Assembly (NCBI RefSeq): GCF_021412625.1 | Contig: NZ_JAKCFI010000001.1 | Span: forward strand, 930,001-994,000 | DNA length: 64,000 bases | Source: Myxococcus stipitatus | GTDB lineage: Bacteria; Myxococcota; Myxococcia; Myxococcales; Myxococcaceae | Reading direction: 5' to 3' | Shown: positions 56,231 to 64,000 of the stretch, one piece after another | Numbering within the stretch: position 1 is the stretch's first letter | Layout: each line of letters begins with the position of its first letter | Notes under the pieces: model-generated | The model's input: the letters and a program-made list of their open reading frames with translations, nothing else | Database searches by the model: none | What the model was told of the DNA's origin: nothing | Made by a program: the position numbers and the translations under genes

Positions 56231-57877
56231 TCAGGCAGCTCCCGGGAGGGTGAGCGGGCCCACGCCCGCGACGGTCGCCCGTATCTCCACCGTGGCCTCG
56301 TGGTTCCACGCGTCGAGCAGGTCCCTCACCCGCGCGAGGAAGCACACCACCAGCGGCTCGAAGCCGGGCTCGAAGGGCTCCAGCACCACCTCGTACACGT
56401 TGCGCAGGCCCGAGCCGCGCATGGCGCTGTCCGGCACGCGCGACACCGACAGCTCGCGCAGCAGCGGCAACACCCGGCGGAACGGCCCCTCCGAGGGCGT
56501 GCCCAGGTGCTGGAGCACCGCGCGCAGCTCGTCCAGCCCCAGCGTCGCCTGGGCCTTCCAGGCCAACAGCTGGGTGAGCGCCGTCAGGTCGTCGCGCAGG
56601 GCGCTCTCGCGGTGGGGCTGCAGCTGGCCCACCAGGCTCCACTCCAGGCCCTCGATGTGCCGGCCCGGCACGCTCACCGAGATGCGCCCCGACGCCTCCG
56701 TGGAGAAGCGCGGCTGGTGCCACAGCGCCTCCACCAACAGCTTGCGCGGGGCGGTGAACGCCTCCGGCATGCGCAGCACCAGGTGGGGCGACGGCCCGTT
56801 CTCCGTGGGCACGTCCTCCACCTCGTAGCCGGGGCCGGTGCCCGGCAGGTGCGCGGGGCGCAGGGGCGCAAGCCCCGTCTTCGTCATCTCGTACACGCCC
56901 GTCACCGAGTGCAGCGCCATCTCCCGGCCCGCGCTCATGTTGCGGATGGGGTGCTCGGAGCGCGTGCCGTCCGTGCTGATGACCTGGGCGGGCTCGGCGC
57001 GCAGGTTCTCCACCGGCACCGCGAAGGGGACCAGGAAGTCCGGCCGGTGGGAGCGGCCCACGCTCCACTGCTGGGCCAGGTCCAGGCACAGGCTGAAGCG
57101 GCGCCACTCGCCGCGCGTGGGCGGCACCGCGACGTGGAGGAACAGCTCCGTCTCCGGGAAGAGGAAGAACGAGCGCAGCCGCTGCAGCGGGTGCGCGTAC
57201 GCCTCCGAATCGTCCGGCGCCGGCGGCTCCCGGTCGAAGGACACCTCGCACGGCGAGCCCGTGGAGTGCTCGTCCGCCAGGTCGTGGTAGACGACGCTCG
57301 CGCCGCGCAGGTGCTGGCGCAGCGCGTGGAACACCGCCAGCGACGGCAGGTACTCGTCCAGGTGGCGCACGTGCAGGCTCAGCGTCCCCACCGGGTCGAC
57401 GCGCTCGTGGCGCGACTCGAAGGTGAGGATGAGCCGGTGCCCGCCGCGCACCAGGGGGCGCACCTCCGTGGACGCCAGCTCCACGGGCAGCACGCGCAGG
57501 TCGCGCTGGAGCCGGAAGGTGCCTGGCTCGCCCTCGGCCGGCGTCAGGCGCAGCTCCGTGCCGCGCGGCAGCACCACCGGCTCGCCCATCTTCCCGGTGG
57601 GCATGGCGCGCACCACCGCGCGCGTGGGCAGCGGCTCCAGCAGGAAGTCGAAGAAGCCCGCGAAGAGCCGGCGCCAGGTGGAGCGCAGGTTGTGCAGCGT
57701 GGCGTGGCGCGTCTGCACGGAGAAGAAGGCCATCGCCTCGATGAGGCGGCGCACGTCCGGGTCCTCTCGCTCCAGCGGCGCGGCCGGGTAGCGTTCGTGG
57801 AAGCGCTGGCGGAAGCGCTCCAGCGAGGCCATCTCCTCGAGGAAGTCCTGGTGCAGGCGGTCGGTGGGGCCGGTCAT
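56231..57877 (-). CDS. tssF: Type VI secretion baseplate protein TssF
   Basis: This 548-residue protein begins HQDFLEEMASLERF with RFHERYPAA, DPDVRRLIEAMAFFS and later PLPTRAVVRAMPTG. A PRGTELRLTP region and a C-terminal RNVYEVVLEPFEPG follow, as in the VasA/ImpG family. It makes the wedge of the baseplate with TssG and TssE. No TssG gene follows or precedes it in this window, which is unusual. Confidence 0.9.
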   Translation of the reverse strand: MTGPTDRLHQDFLEEMASLERFRQRFHERYPAAPLEREDPDVRRLIEAMAFFSVQTRHATLHNLRSTWRRLFAGFFDFLLEPLPTRAVVRAMPTGKMGEPVVLPRGTELRLTPAEGEPGTFRLQRDLRVLPVELASTEVRPLVRGGHRLILTFESRHERVDPVGTLSLHVRHLDEYLPSLAVFHALRQHLRGASVVYHDLADEHSTGSPCEVSFDREPPAPDDSEAYAHPLQRLRSFFLFPETELFLHVAVPPTRGEWRRFSLCLDLAQQWSVGRSHRPDFLVPFAVPVENLRAEPAQVISTDGTRSEHPIRNMSAGREMALHSVTGVYEMTKTGLAPLRPAHLPGTGPGYEVEDVPTENGPSPHLVLRMPEAFTAPRKLLVEALWHQPRFSTEASGRISVSVPGRHIEGLEWSLVGQLQPHRESALRDDLTALTQLLAWKAQATLGLDELRAVLQHLGTPSEGPFRRVLPLLRELSVSRVPDSAMRGSGLRNVYEVVLEPFEPGFEPLVVCFLARVRDLLDAWNHEATVEIRATVAGVGPLTLPGAA

Positions 57878-57890
57878 GACGCGTGCTTCC

Positions 57891-58493
57891 TCACCCCAGC
57901 TTCACCATGGCGCCGGAGACGCTCGTGATGCCGGACGCCTTGAGGTTCGCCATGCCCTGCGCCTCCAGGTCCAGCGCCGCCTGGCCGGCCACCTTGACGT
58001 TCAGCCCGTTGAGCGCCGCGTCCGTCTGCCCCGCCAGCTTCAACGTGACGCCCTCCACCTTCGCCTCGCCGCCGGTGGCCTGCATCGACGCGGACAGCCC
58101 CTTCAGGGACAGCGCCGCGGTGGCCTCCACGTTCACCTTCTGCGAGGACGACAGGCTCGCGTCCTGGGTGGCGCTCTGCGTGAGCTTCGCCTGCGTCGTC
58201 AACGTCATGTCCTTCGTGCTCTCCACCTTCAGCGTGTCCTGGCTCGTCCACTCCGACGTGCCCTTGGACAGCAGGGTGATGGTCTGCGCGTCCACCTTGA
58301 AGTCCTTGACGGTGACGACGACGCTGTCCGCCTTCTGGACGACGGTGCTGGTGTCGCTCTGGCCCGCCACCTTCATCGTGATGCTGGTGCCGTCCATCGT
58401 CACCGTCTGGAGAATCTTCCCGTCGGCGTTGTCCACCGTGACGGTGATGCCCTTCACCTTGTCCAGCTCGATGGTGCAGACCAGCGTTCCCAT
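57891..58493 (-). CDS. Beta-prism spike protein (VgrG C-terminal-like, encoded separately)
   Basis: This 200-residue protein is almost entirely alternating beta strands with Thr/Val/Ser/Lys repeats (TLKVESTKDMTLTTQAKL, VEGVTLKLAGQTDAALNGL). This resembles the gp5C/DUF2345 triple-stranded beta-prism that normally ends VgrG. It follows the VgrG gp27-like gene by 30 bases. The most likely reading is that the spike is split between two genes, with trimerisation completing it. A PAAR-tipped cap was not seen. Confidence 0.7.
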   Translation of the reverse strand: MGTLVCTIELDKVKGITVTVDNADGKILQTVTMDGTSITMKVAGQSDTSTVVQKADSVVVTVKDFKVDAQTITLLSKGTSEWTSQDTLKVESTKDMTLTTQAKLTQSATQDASLSSSQKVNVEATAALSLKGLSASMQATGGEAKVEGVTLKLAGQTDAALNGLNVKVAGQAALDLEAQGMANLKASGITSVSGAMVKLG

Positions 58494-58523
58494 GGGTCTT
58501 CCTTCACGCCTCCAAAAACGTGC

Positions 58524-60173
58524 CTACGCGGACTCTTCCTTCACCTGGATGGTCAGCGTCCCCTCCTTGATTTCGATGCGGGCCGTGTCCTTGTCGTTCG
58601 TCCTCTGCAAGAGGAAGACCGGCTTGCCCTCCGCGTAGGAGTGCTGCATGGAAGTCCCGTTTTCAGGCGTCTTGCCCACCAGCAGATGCGTGCCCTGGCC
58701 GTCCGCGGGCATGCGCGCGGTGGCGCGCCAGTCCAGGAAGCGCTTGAGCCAGGCCTTCTGGAAGTCGAGCCCCACCAGCACGCGCTCCCCCTTGTAGGCC
58801 GGGAAGTAGAAGTGGCCGGGCAGCAGGTTGGGGTTGAAGGGGAGGGTGACGATTTGATTCTCCCAGAGGGGAATCTTCACCTTGTACCCGTCCTGTGACG
58901 TCTGGCTGTCGGTGTAGGCCTGCCACGTCTCGTGCGTCTGCTCCCCCACCTCGCTGACGATGAGGCCCTCCACGTAGCGGGGCCAGGTGGGGGGCGTGTA
59001 GGCGGGCAGCTCCACCCAGGTCTCCGCCTGGGTCTCCAGCAGGGTGTGCATGGAGAAGGTGAAGGCCGTGTCCTGGGCCAGGTGGGACGCGTCCGGAGAG
59101 GACGCGACCGCGTCCCCCCGCAACGCGACGGTGCGCACCCGGTACGTGGCCCCCGCCGTCAGGCCGGCGGCCGCCCAGGCCTCCGTCGTGGGCAGCTTGA
59201 CGAGGGTGCCGGGCACCAGGGCGGTGGCCGGGAAGCGCTTCCAGCCCAGCTCCACCTCCATGCCGCGCACCTTGAGGCGGGCGGTCTCCAGGGACACGCG
59301 CGCGTCCACCTCGTTGGTGATGGGGGTGCGCACCAGCACGTCCTGGCGGATGCCGGTGACGGCGCGCTGCTGGGTGATGGCGGTGTGGGTGGGCCCCTCC
59401 GCCACGGCGTTGAGGATGGCCTTGTCGTGGCGGGGGACCTCCGGGAAGCGCAGCGCCAGCGCATCCACCTCCGGGGCCAGCACGTCCACGGGCGTCCCGG
59501 TCGACGCCTTCGCCGCGGACAGCTTGTACTGGCCGGCCGGGTAGTCGTACGCGAGCACGCCGTCGCGCGAGTCGACGTACCAGACGAAGAAGTCGTAGAA
59601 GCTGGCGCCCTCCTCGGGCGTCAGGCCGAGGAACAGCTGGGGGCAGGTGGCGTCCAGCCCCGCGCTCCAGTCGTACGCGAGCGCGATGTGCGAACCCTTG
59701 TGGGCGTCCAGCACGTTCTTCATCGTCTTCTGCGTGTAGAGGACGCAGGGGAAGTGCTGGCTCCACAAGAGCCGCGCCGCGTCCCGGAACGTCACCGCGT
59801 AGCGGCGGTGGAGCAGGGGCGCGCCCGGGCCGGGCGTCGCGGGCATCTCCACCAGCGAGCGCTCCACCACCAGCCCCTTCACCTTGAGGGAGGTGAGGGC
59901 GGGCTGGGGCGCGGCGTCCGTGTGGACGCCCTTCACCTCCAGCTCGCACTCGATGAGGTCCTGCTCCAGGAACGACGCCTTGAGCGGGTCCGTCTCCAGC
60001 CCGCCCGCGGACGTGTTGTCCGCGATGTCGAAGGCCACGCTCCCCTCGAAGCCCCACGGCCGCAGCTCCAGCGCGAAGGACTTCACGTCGCCGGCCGGAA
60101 TCGCGTGCGCGGCGCCGCCCAGGGTGAGGGTGACGGACACGGTCAACCGGTCCGTGAAGGTCGCGGGCGTCAC
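58524..60173 (-). CDS. VgrG-like (gp27-type) spike hub protein
   Basis: This 549-residue GTG-start protein overlaps the tssE stop by four bases (GTGA). It is paralogous to the protein at 42797 (RRYAVTFRDAARLLWSQHFP; QDVLVRTPITNEVDARVSLE; LLPGHFYFPAYKGERVLVGL). It lacks any beta-prism of its own, which is supplied by the next gene. Predicted to form the hub under the spike in the baseplate. It diverges from common VgrG, so database searches may call it a hypothetical type VI protein. Confidence 0.78.
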   Translation of the reverse strand: MTPATFTDRLTVSVTLTLGGAAHAIPAGDVKSFALELRPWGFEGSVAFDIADNTSAGGLETDPLKASFLEQDLIECELEVKGVHTDAAPQPALTSLKVKGLVVERSLVEMPATPGPGAPLLHRRYAVTFRDAARLLWSQHFPCVLYTQKTMKNVLDAHKGSHIALAYDWSAGLDATCPQLFLGLTPEEGASFYDFFVWYVDSRDGVLAYDYPAGQYKLSAAKASTGTPVDVLAPEVDALALRFPEVPRHDKAILNAVAEGPTHTAITQQRAVTGIRQDVLVRTPITNEVDARVSLETARLKVRGMEVELGWKRFPATALVPGTLVKLPTTEAWAAAGLTAGATYRVRTVALRGDAVASSPDASHLAQDTAFTFSMHTLLETQAETWVELPAYTPPTWPRYVEGLIVSEVGEQTHETWQAYTDSQTSQDGYKVKIPLWENQIVTLPFNPNLLPGHFYFPAYKGERVLVGLDFQKAWLKRFLDWRATARMPADGQGTHLLVGKTPENGTSMQHSYAEGKPVFLLQRTNDKDTARIEIKEGTLTIQVKEESA

Positions 60174-60562
60174 GGCTCCTCCTCCACGCGGACGTGGCCG
60201 CTGAGCGTGTCGAAGCGCAGGCGCAGCTTGTGGCGCTCGCCGGCGACGGTGCCCACCAGGCCGAAGTGCAGCCACAGCCCCGCGTCGCGTCCGCGCATCG
60301 TCAGCTCCACGTTCGTCAGCCGCGGCTCGTTGCGGCCAATCTCCTCGCGCAGCTCGCGGGTGAGCGTCTCCACCAGCTCGCGGGTGCCGTACTTCTCCGT
60401 GTACTCACCCAGGCCGAAGTCGCGGCGGAAGAAGCCGTAGCCCTCCTTGGTGTTGAGCACGGCTTCCAGGTTGCGGAGCACGTGCTCCAGTTCGCCGCGG
60501 CCTCCCCGGGGCGGCCGGGCGTCGCGGGGGGCGAATTTGTCGAAGAACGAAGCGCGTCCCAT
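60170..60562 (-). CDS. tssE: Type VI baseplate protein TssE (gp25-like)
   Basis: This 130-residue protein has the gp25/lysozyme-like baseplate core: ELEHVLRNLEAVLNTKEGYG, the GLGEYTEKYGTRELVETL segment, and REEIGRNEPRLTNVELTM, including the EPR motif. It triggers sheath polymerisation in the baseplate wedge. It is four bases from tssK and overlaps the VgrG-like gene. Confidence 0.93.
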   Translation of the reverse strand: MGRASFFDKFAPRDARPPRGGRGELEHVLRNLEAVLNTKEGYGFFRRDFGLGEYTEKYGTRELVETLTRELREEIGRNEPRLTNVELTMRGRDAGLWLHFGLVGTVAGERHKLRLRFDTLSGHVRVEEEP

Positions 60563-60565
60563 GGC

Positions 60566-61816
60566 TCATGACCTGCGCCAGAAGAGGGATACCTGGGCGC
60601 CCTGGAGCGCCGGGGTGGCGTAGAAGGCCAGGCCGTCCTCGCGCAGCGCGAACTGCCACTCCTCGCCCTGGGACAGCTGGTACCAGTCGATTTCGGGCCC
60701 CAGCGCGTGGGGGAACGACGGGTGCGGCACGTGGTGGAAGGGGATGCCCTTGAGGGCCATGCGGCGCACGGTGGCCAGGCGCGAGGGCCCCGCCAGCTTC
60801 ACGCCGTCCACCGGGAGCGGCTCGCCCGCCTGGCGCCGCTGGACCAGCATGTACAGCTCGCCGCTCTCGCGCACCTCCGGCGGCAGCGGGTTGAAGACGA
60901 ACTGTCCGTCGCGCGCGGTGAAGGCCCGGTGCGTGGCGCGGGTGGCCTCCGGCTGGAGCGCGCGCGTGAGCAGCTCCAACCACCGGGAGAAGCCCTTGCC
61001 CGGAGCGTCGTGCTGGTACACGGGCAGCTTCGCGTCCGGCATCAGCTCCAGGTAGCAGCACGCCTCGAAGTAGAGGGCGCGCAGGGCGTCGAAGAAGGCA
61101 TAGGGGTGCGGCGAGACGTGGCGCTGCATGTCGCCGACCATCGCCTGCAGGCGCTGCACCTCGCACAGCGCGCGGCGCGCGTTGGTGAGCCGGTCGGTGC
61201 GCAGGTAGCTGTCGGACAGGCGCGCGATGAGCTGGTGGCGGGACTGCTCCAGCAGCGCTTCCAATCGTTGGAGCAGGGCACCGAGGAACGGGTGGGGACC
61301 CACCAGCAGCAGCGGAGGCACCAGGTCCTCCGTCAGCCGCCACACGCCCTCGGTGTCCCTGCGGAACACGGCCAGGGGGAGCGTGTCCTTCGCTCCGTCC
61401 AGGACCGGCTCCGCGGACAGGCGCAGCTGTCGCAGCACCCGCTCGAGCACCGGCGGGTCCTCCGCGTACAGCCGCACCCCTTCCGCGTCCGTCGTGTCCC
61501 CCATGACGTGCAGGTACACGGTGACCTCCGCGCGCCCGGTGCCCTCCAGGGAGAAGGGCGGCAGGACGGCGTTGCCGGGCACGTCCACCACGAAGCCGGC
61601 TGGGGTGACCGCCGTCAGGTGCGAGACGGACAGGCTGCCACCGGCCAGCAACGGCTCGCTCCAGGCCATGGCCGCCACGCCATACCCTGGCGTGCCGGAC
61701 AACGAGGCATGGAGGCGGACCTCCGCCTCCAACGACTCATCCTGCGCCTCGAAGTGCTCCGGGAGCAGCGTCTGACCGACGTGCCACCGGACCCGTGCGA
61801 GCTTGAAGGGGGACAT
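60566..61816 (-). CDS. tssK: Type VI baseplate connector TssK
   Basis: This 416-residue protein begins with the family motif VRWHVGQTLLPEHFEAQDE (with MSPFKLA before it). It ends in a beta-rich domain (IPFHHVPHPSFPHALGPEID trimmed, WYQLSQGEEWQFALREDG). TssK links the baseplate to the TssLM membrane complex. ATG 61816 agrees with the family start. It lies 24 bases after the tube-protein gene. Confidence 0.93.
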   Translation of the reverse strand: MSPFKLARVRWHVGQTLLPEHFEAQDESLEAEVRLHASLSGTPGYGVAAMAWSEPLLAGGSLSVSHLTAVTPAGFVVDVPGNAVLPPFSLEGTGRAEVTVYLHVMGDTTDAEGVRLYAEDPPVLERVLRQLRLSAEPVLDGAKDTLPLAVFRRDTEGVWRLTEDLVPPLLLVGPHPFLGALLQRLEALLEQSRHQLIARLSDSYLRTDRLTNARRALCEVQRLQAMVGDMQRHVSPHPYAFFDALRALYFEACCYLELMPDAKLPVYQHDAPGKGFSRWLELLTRALQPEATRATHRAFTARDGQFVFNPLPPEVRESGELYMLVQRRQAGEPLPVDGVKLAGPSRLATVRRMALKGIPFHHVPHPSFPHALGPEIDWYQLSQGEEWQFALREDGLAFYATPALQGAQVSLFWRRS

Positions 61817-61839
61817 GGTTTGGCTCTTGGGCGGGACGC

Positions 61840-62418
61840 CTAGGCGGTCTCCGTGACGCCCCACTTCTTGACGATGTTCTTGGACGACGCCGCCGCGACG
61901 TTGATGGACTGCTCCAGCGTCTTCGGCTTCACGCCAATCTGGAAGCGGAAATTCTTCGGCGACTGGATTTCACGCGAGGCGTCGTCCGCCACGGCGATGT
62001 TGAGGGCGTCGCCGTTCTTCTCCAGCAGGCCGTTGAGGTCCGCGTCCACGAAGTTGGACTTGAAGTACTTCTTGGCGAGCGGGTCGTACTCGTAGATGAC
62101 GTACTTGACGACCACCTCCACGTTGGAGAACGTCCCCAGCAGCATCTCCGCGATCTTCTGCTTGTTCGCCGTGGAGATCTGCCCGGAGAAGTACAGCGCG
62201 TCGGTGACGCCCGTCTCCCACAGGTAGTGGTTGAGCACCGCCACGCACTTGGTGGCCAGCGGCTTGTCCGGCTGCTCCGGGTCCGCGATGGTCTCCTGGT
62301 CCGCCGTCAGCGCGATACCGCCGATGGAGATGTTCAGGATGTAGCCCACGGCCGACTGCTTGTCCTTCTTGAAGTTGAAGCCCTGGTAGACGTCGAGCTC
62401 ACGGGAGAATTGAGGCAT
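61840..62418 (-). CDS. Hcp-like tail-tube candidate
   Basis: This 192-residue, mostly beta protein lies between tssC and tssK, the usual place for hcp. Features are GYILNISIGGIALTAD, VAVLNHYLWETG, VVVKYVIYEYDPLAKKYF and a C-terminal SKNFRFQIGVKP-like strand region. It has no close match to common Hcp motifs, so the assignment rests on size, strand pattern and position. A phage-tube-like fold is inferred; TssB is unlikely because TssB lies before TssC. GGAGTGAG lies before the ATG. Confidence 0.6.
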   Translation of the reverse strand: MPQFSRELDVYQGFNFKKDKQSAVGYILNISIGGIALTADQETIADPEQPDKPLATKCVAVLNHYLWETGVTDALYFSGQISTANKQKIAEMLLGTFSNVEVVVKYVIYEYDPLAKKYFKSNFVDADLNGLLEKNGDALNIAVADDASREIQSPKNFRFQIGVKPKTLEQSINVAAASSKNIVKKWGVTETA

Positions 62419-62465
62419 GTCTCACTCCTGATTGGGTTGGGGATGTAGCGGTTGGGAGGACTGCG

Positions 62466-63956
62466 TCAGCCGAGCCGGGACTCCAGCATCAGCTCCACGT
62501 TGAGGCCCTCGAACTGGATGTGCGGCAGGACGGAGACGCGGCAGTCGTACCAGCCGATCTCCCCCGTGCGCTGCTCCACGACGACGTTGGTGGCCTTGAA
62601 CGGGAAGCGGCGCACCGTCAGGTCGTCCGGGCTGGCCACCGTGGTGACGTAGCCGGCGAGCCACGCGTCCAGCTGGCGCTGGATGTAGGGCGCGTCCGCG
62701 GTGCTGCCGATGTTGTCGCGCATGATGCACTTCACGTAGTGCGCCAGGCGGGTGATGGAGAACGTGTAGGCCAGGTTGGTGACCAGCTGCGAGTTCTCCG
62801 AATCCTTGGGGTCCTTGAAGCGCTTGGCGACCTTGGCGGACTGGGTGCTGAAGAACGTCGCCTCGCTGCTGCCCTTGCGGTACACGAGCGGGATGAAGCC
62901 GCAGCGGGCGAACTCGAACTCGCGGTAGTCAGGGATGGCGATCTCCACCGGGGCCTTGAGCTCCTCCTGGCCGCGGAGGATGAACGTGTCCACGGGCAGG
63001 CCGGTGATGAGGCCGCCGCCCTTGGGGCCGCGGATGGACTGGCACCAGCCGGAGTTCTCGAACGCCTTCACCATGTTGCGGGCGAAGAGGATGGCCGAGT
63101 TGCCCCACAGGTACTTGCTGGAGTCACCCGACGCGTCCTCGGTGAAGTGCAGGTCGTCGCACGGGTTCTTGTCCGGGTGCCAGGGCAGGCGCAGCACGTA
63201 GCGCGGGAACGTCAGGCCCAGGTAGGCGGCCTCCTCGCTGTCGCGCAGGGCGTTCCACTTGCCGTAGCGCGGGTGGGCGAGCGCGCCCTCCAGGTCCTTG
63301 ATGGCCGCCATCTCCTCGACCTTCTCGCAGCCGAAGAACTTGGGGCTGACCGCGGAGATGAACGGGCAGTGCGCGGCGTTGGCCACCTTGCCCATCGCCT
63401 GCAGCCACTTGATGTCGCCCGGGTTGGAGGAGAACTCGTACAGGCCGATCATCGCGCCGAAGGGCTGGCCGCCGTACTGGTCGTACTCGTCGATGTAGAC
63501 CTTGTCGAACAGGGCGCCCGCGAACACGTCCGCGGAGTTGTTCTCGAAGTCCTGGCCCAGCTCGTCACGGGCCGCGTCCAGCATGTCGATGGCGATGTTG
63601 GCCTTGAAGTTGGTGTTGGCGACCAGGTCCTCGAGGCCGCGCCACGACGACTCCATCTGCTGGAAGCGCTCGTGGTGGAGGATCTCGTTCATCTGGTCGT
63701 CGATCATCGCGTCGATGCGGCTGACGACTTCCAGCACCTTGCCCTTGTCGAAGCGCACCGCGTCGCCCGCGTCCGTGGGCGCCGGGGGCACGTTCTGCAC
63801 GAGCGCGGCGAGCGCGGACATGAAGCGCGCCTCGATGGTGACTTCCTTCTCGTCGAGGGCGGGGACGAACTTCTCGGAGATCATCGGCTTGGCGTCCGCG
63901 GGACGCTCCAGCCGCACGCTCTTGAACAGCCCGGGCAGATAAGAGGTTTCAGCCAT
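62466..63956 (-). CDS. tssC: Type VI contractile sheath large subunit TssC
   Basis: This 496-residue protein has signatures of VipB/TssC: ILHHERFQQMESSWRGLEDL, GQPFGAMIGLYEFS, SAVSPKFFGCEKVEEMAAI, LRLPWHPDKNP, CQSIRGPKGGGLITGLP and a final VLPHIQFEGLNVELMLESRLG trimmed to the last strand. It forms the outer sheath with TssB. It is the first complete gene of the cluster seen here. tssB probably lies upstream, outside the window. Confidence 0.96.
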   Translation of the reverse strand: MAETSYLPGLFKSVRLERPADAKPMISEKFVPALDEKEVTIEARFMSALAALVQNVPPAPTDAGDAVRFDKGKVLEVVSRIDAMIDDQMNEILHHERFQQMESSWRGLEDLVANTNFKANIAIDMLDAARDELGQDFENNSADVFAGALFDKVYIDEYDQYGGQPFGAMIGLYEFSSNPGDIKWLQAMGKVANAAHCPFISAVSPKFFGCEKVEEMAAIKDLEGALAHPRYGKWNALRDSEEAAYLGLTFPRYVLRLPWHPDKNPCDDLHFTEDASGDSSKYLWGNSAILFARNMVKAFENSGWCQSIRGPKGGGLITGLPVDTFILRGQEELKAPVEIAIPDYREFEFARCGFIPLVYRKGSSEATFFSTQSAKVAKRFKDPKDSENSQLVTNLAYTFSITRLAHYVKCIMRDNIGSTADAPYIQRQLDAWLAGYVTTVASPDDLTVRRFPFKATNVVVEQRTGEIGWYDCRVSVLPHIQFEGLNVELMLESRLG

Positions 63957-64000
63957 GGTGGTGATTACCTTTGGATGGAATGGTTGGGAGGAAAGGGGCT

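Overview
The window is high-GC, densely packed bacterial DNA that looks like a myxobacterium of the Myxococcaceae (Myxococcus, Corallococcus or Pyxidicoccus type). This is inferred from the strong G/C bias at third codon positions, the MYXO-CTERM-like sorting tail on a giant surface protein, the number of cyclase, Hsp70 and Rsb-type signalling genes, and a type VI secretion locus of the kind known in myxobacteria. No rRNA, tRNA, CRISPR array or insertion sequence was seen, and no stretch longer than about 300 bases lacks a gene.

Left part (1-16.2 kb): the end of a CHASE2 adenylate/guanylate cyclase, a thioredoxin-like [2Fe-2S] ferredoxin, and respiratory complex I genes in two minus-strand blocks. 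nuoC-D-G-H-I (9015-3100) has a good sigma-70-type promoter and a strong terminator; nuoA-B (14112-13171) has its own nearly leaderless promoter. Between the blocks sit a second cyclase, a sulfatase/phosphotransferase-fold membrane protein and a PaaI-type thioesterase. A chemoreceptor and an amphi-Trp protein follow.

Middle part (16.2-34.4 kb): a polyamine-flavoured neighbourhood (PLP decarboxylase, two deoxyhypusine-synthase-fold enzymes, and the arginine decarboxylase SpeA with a structured leader), mixed with PHP, Rrf2, OsmC and unknown genes. Next come a ClpX-like unfoldase without its zinc finger and a convergent operon of lidless Hsp70, J-domain protein with a ~530-residue disordered N-terminus, and CvpA. 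A class II amidotransferase with Ser in place of the nucleophilic Cys follows, then a tightly overlapping four-gene partner-switching module (two HATPase proteins, an RsbX/SpoIIE-type phosphatase and a STAS protein).

Right part (34.4-64 kb): an OmpA protein translationally coupled to a 2222-residue Ig-repeat surface protein, possibly AgmC-like. Divergent from them is a VgrG-like protein with a coiled-coil tail, followed by a 552-residue amphipathic-repeat protein (candidate type VI cargo). Then come an interrupted small gene, an AraC regulator and a RutE-like nitroreductase. Finally there is a minus-strand type VI secretion cluster: tssC, a tube-protein candidate, tssK, tssE, a VgrG gp27-like gene, a separate beta-prism gene, tssF, tssL, a small gene, tssM and tssJ. 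A 717-residue protein of unknown function with lower GC lies at its end. tssG was not found; tssA, tssB and clpV must lie outside. The most promising undescribed material is the VgrG/coiled-coil pair, the 717-residue protein and the polyamine set.
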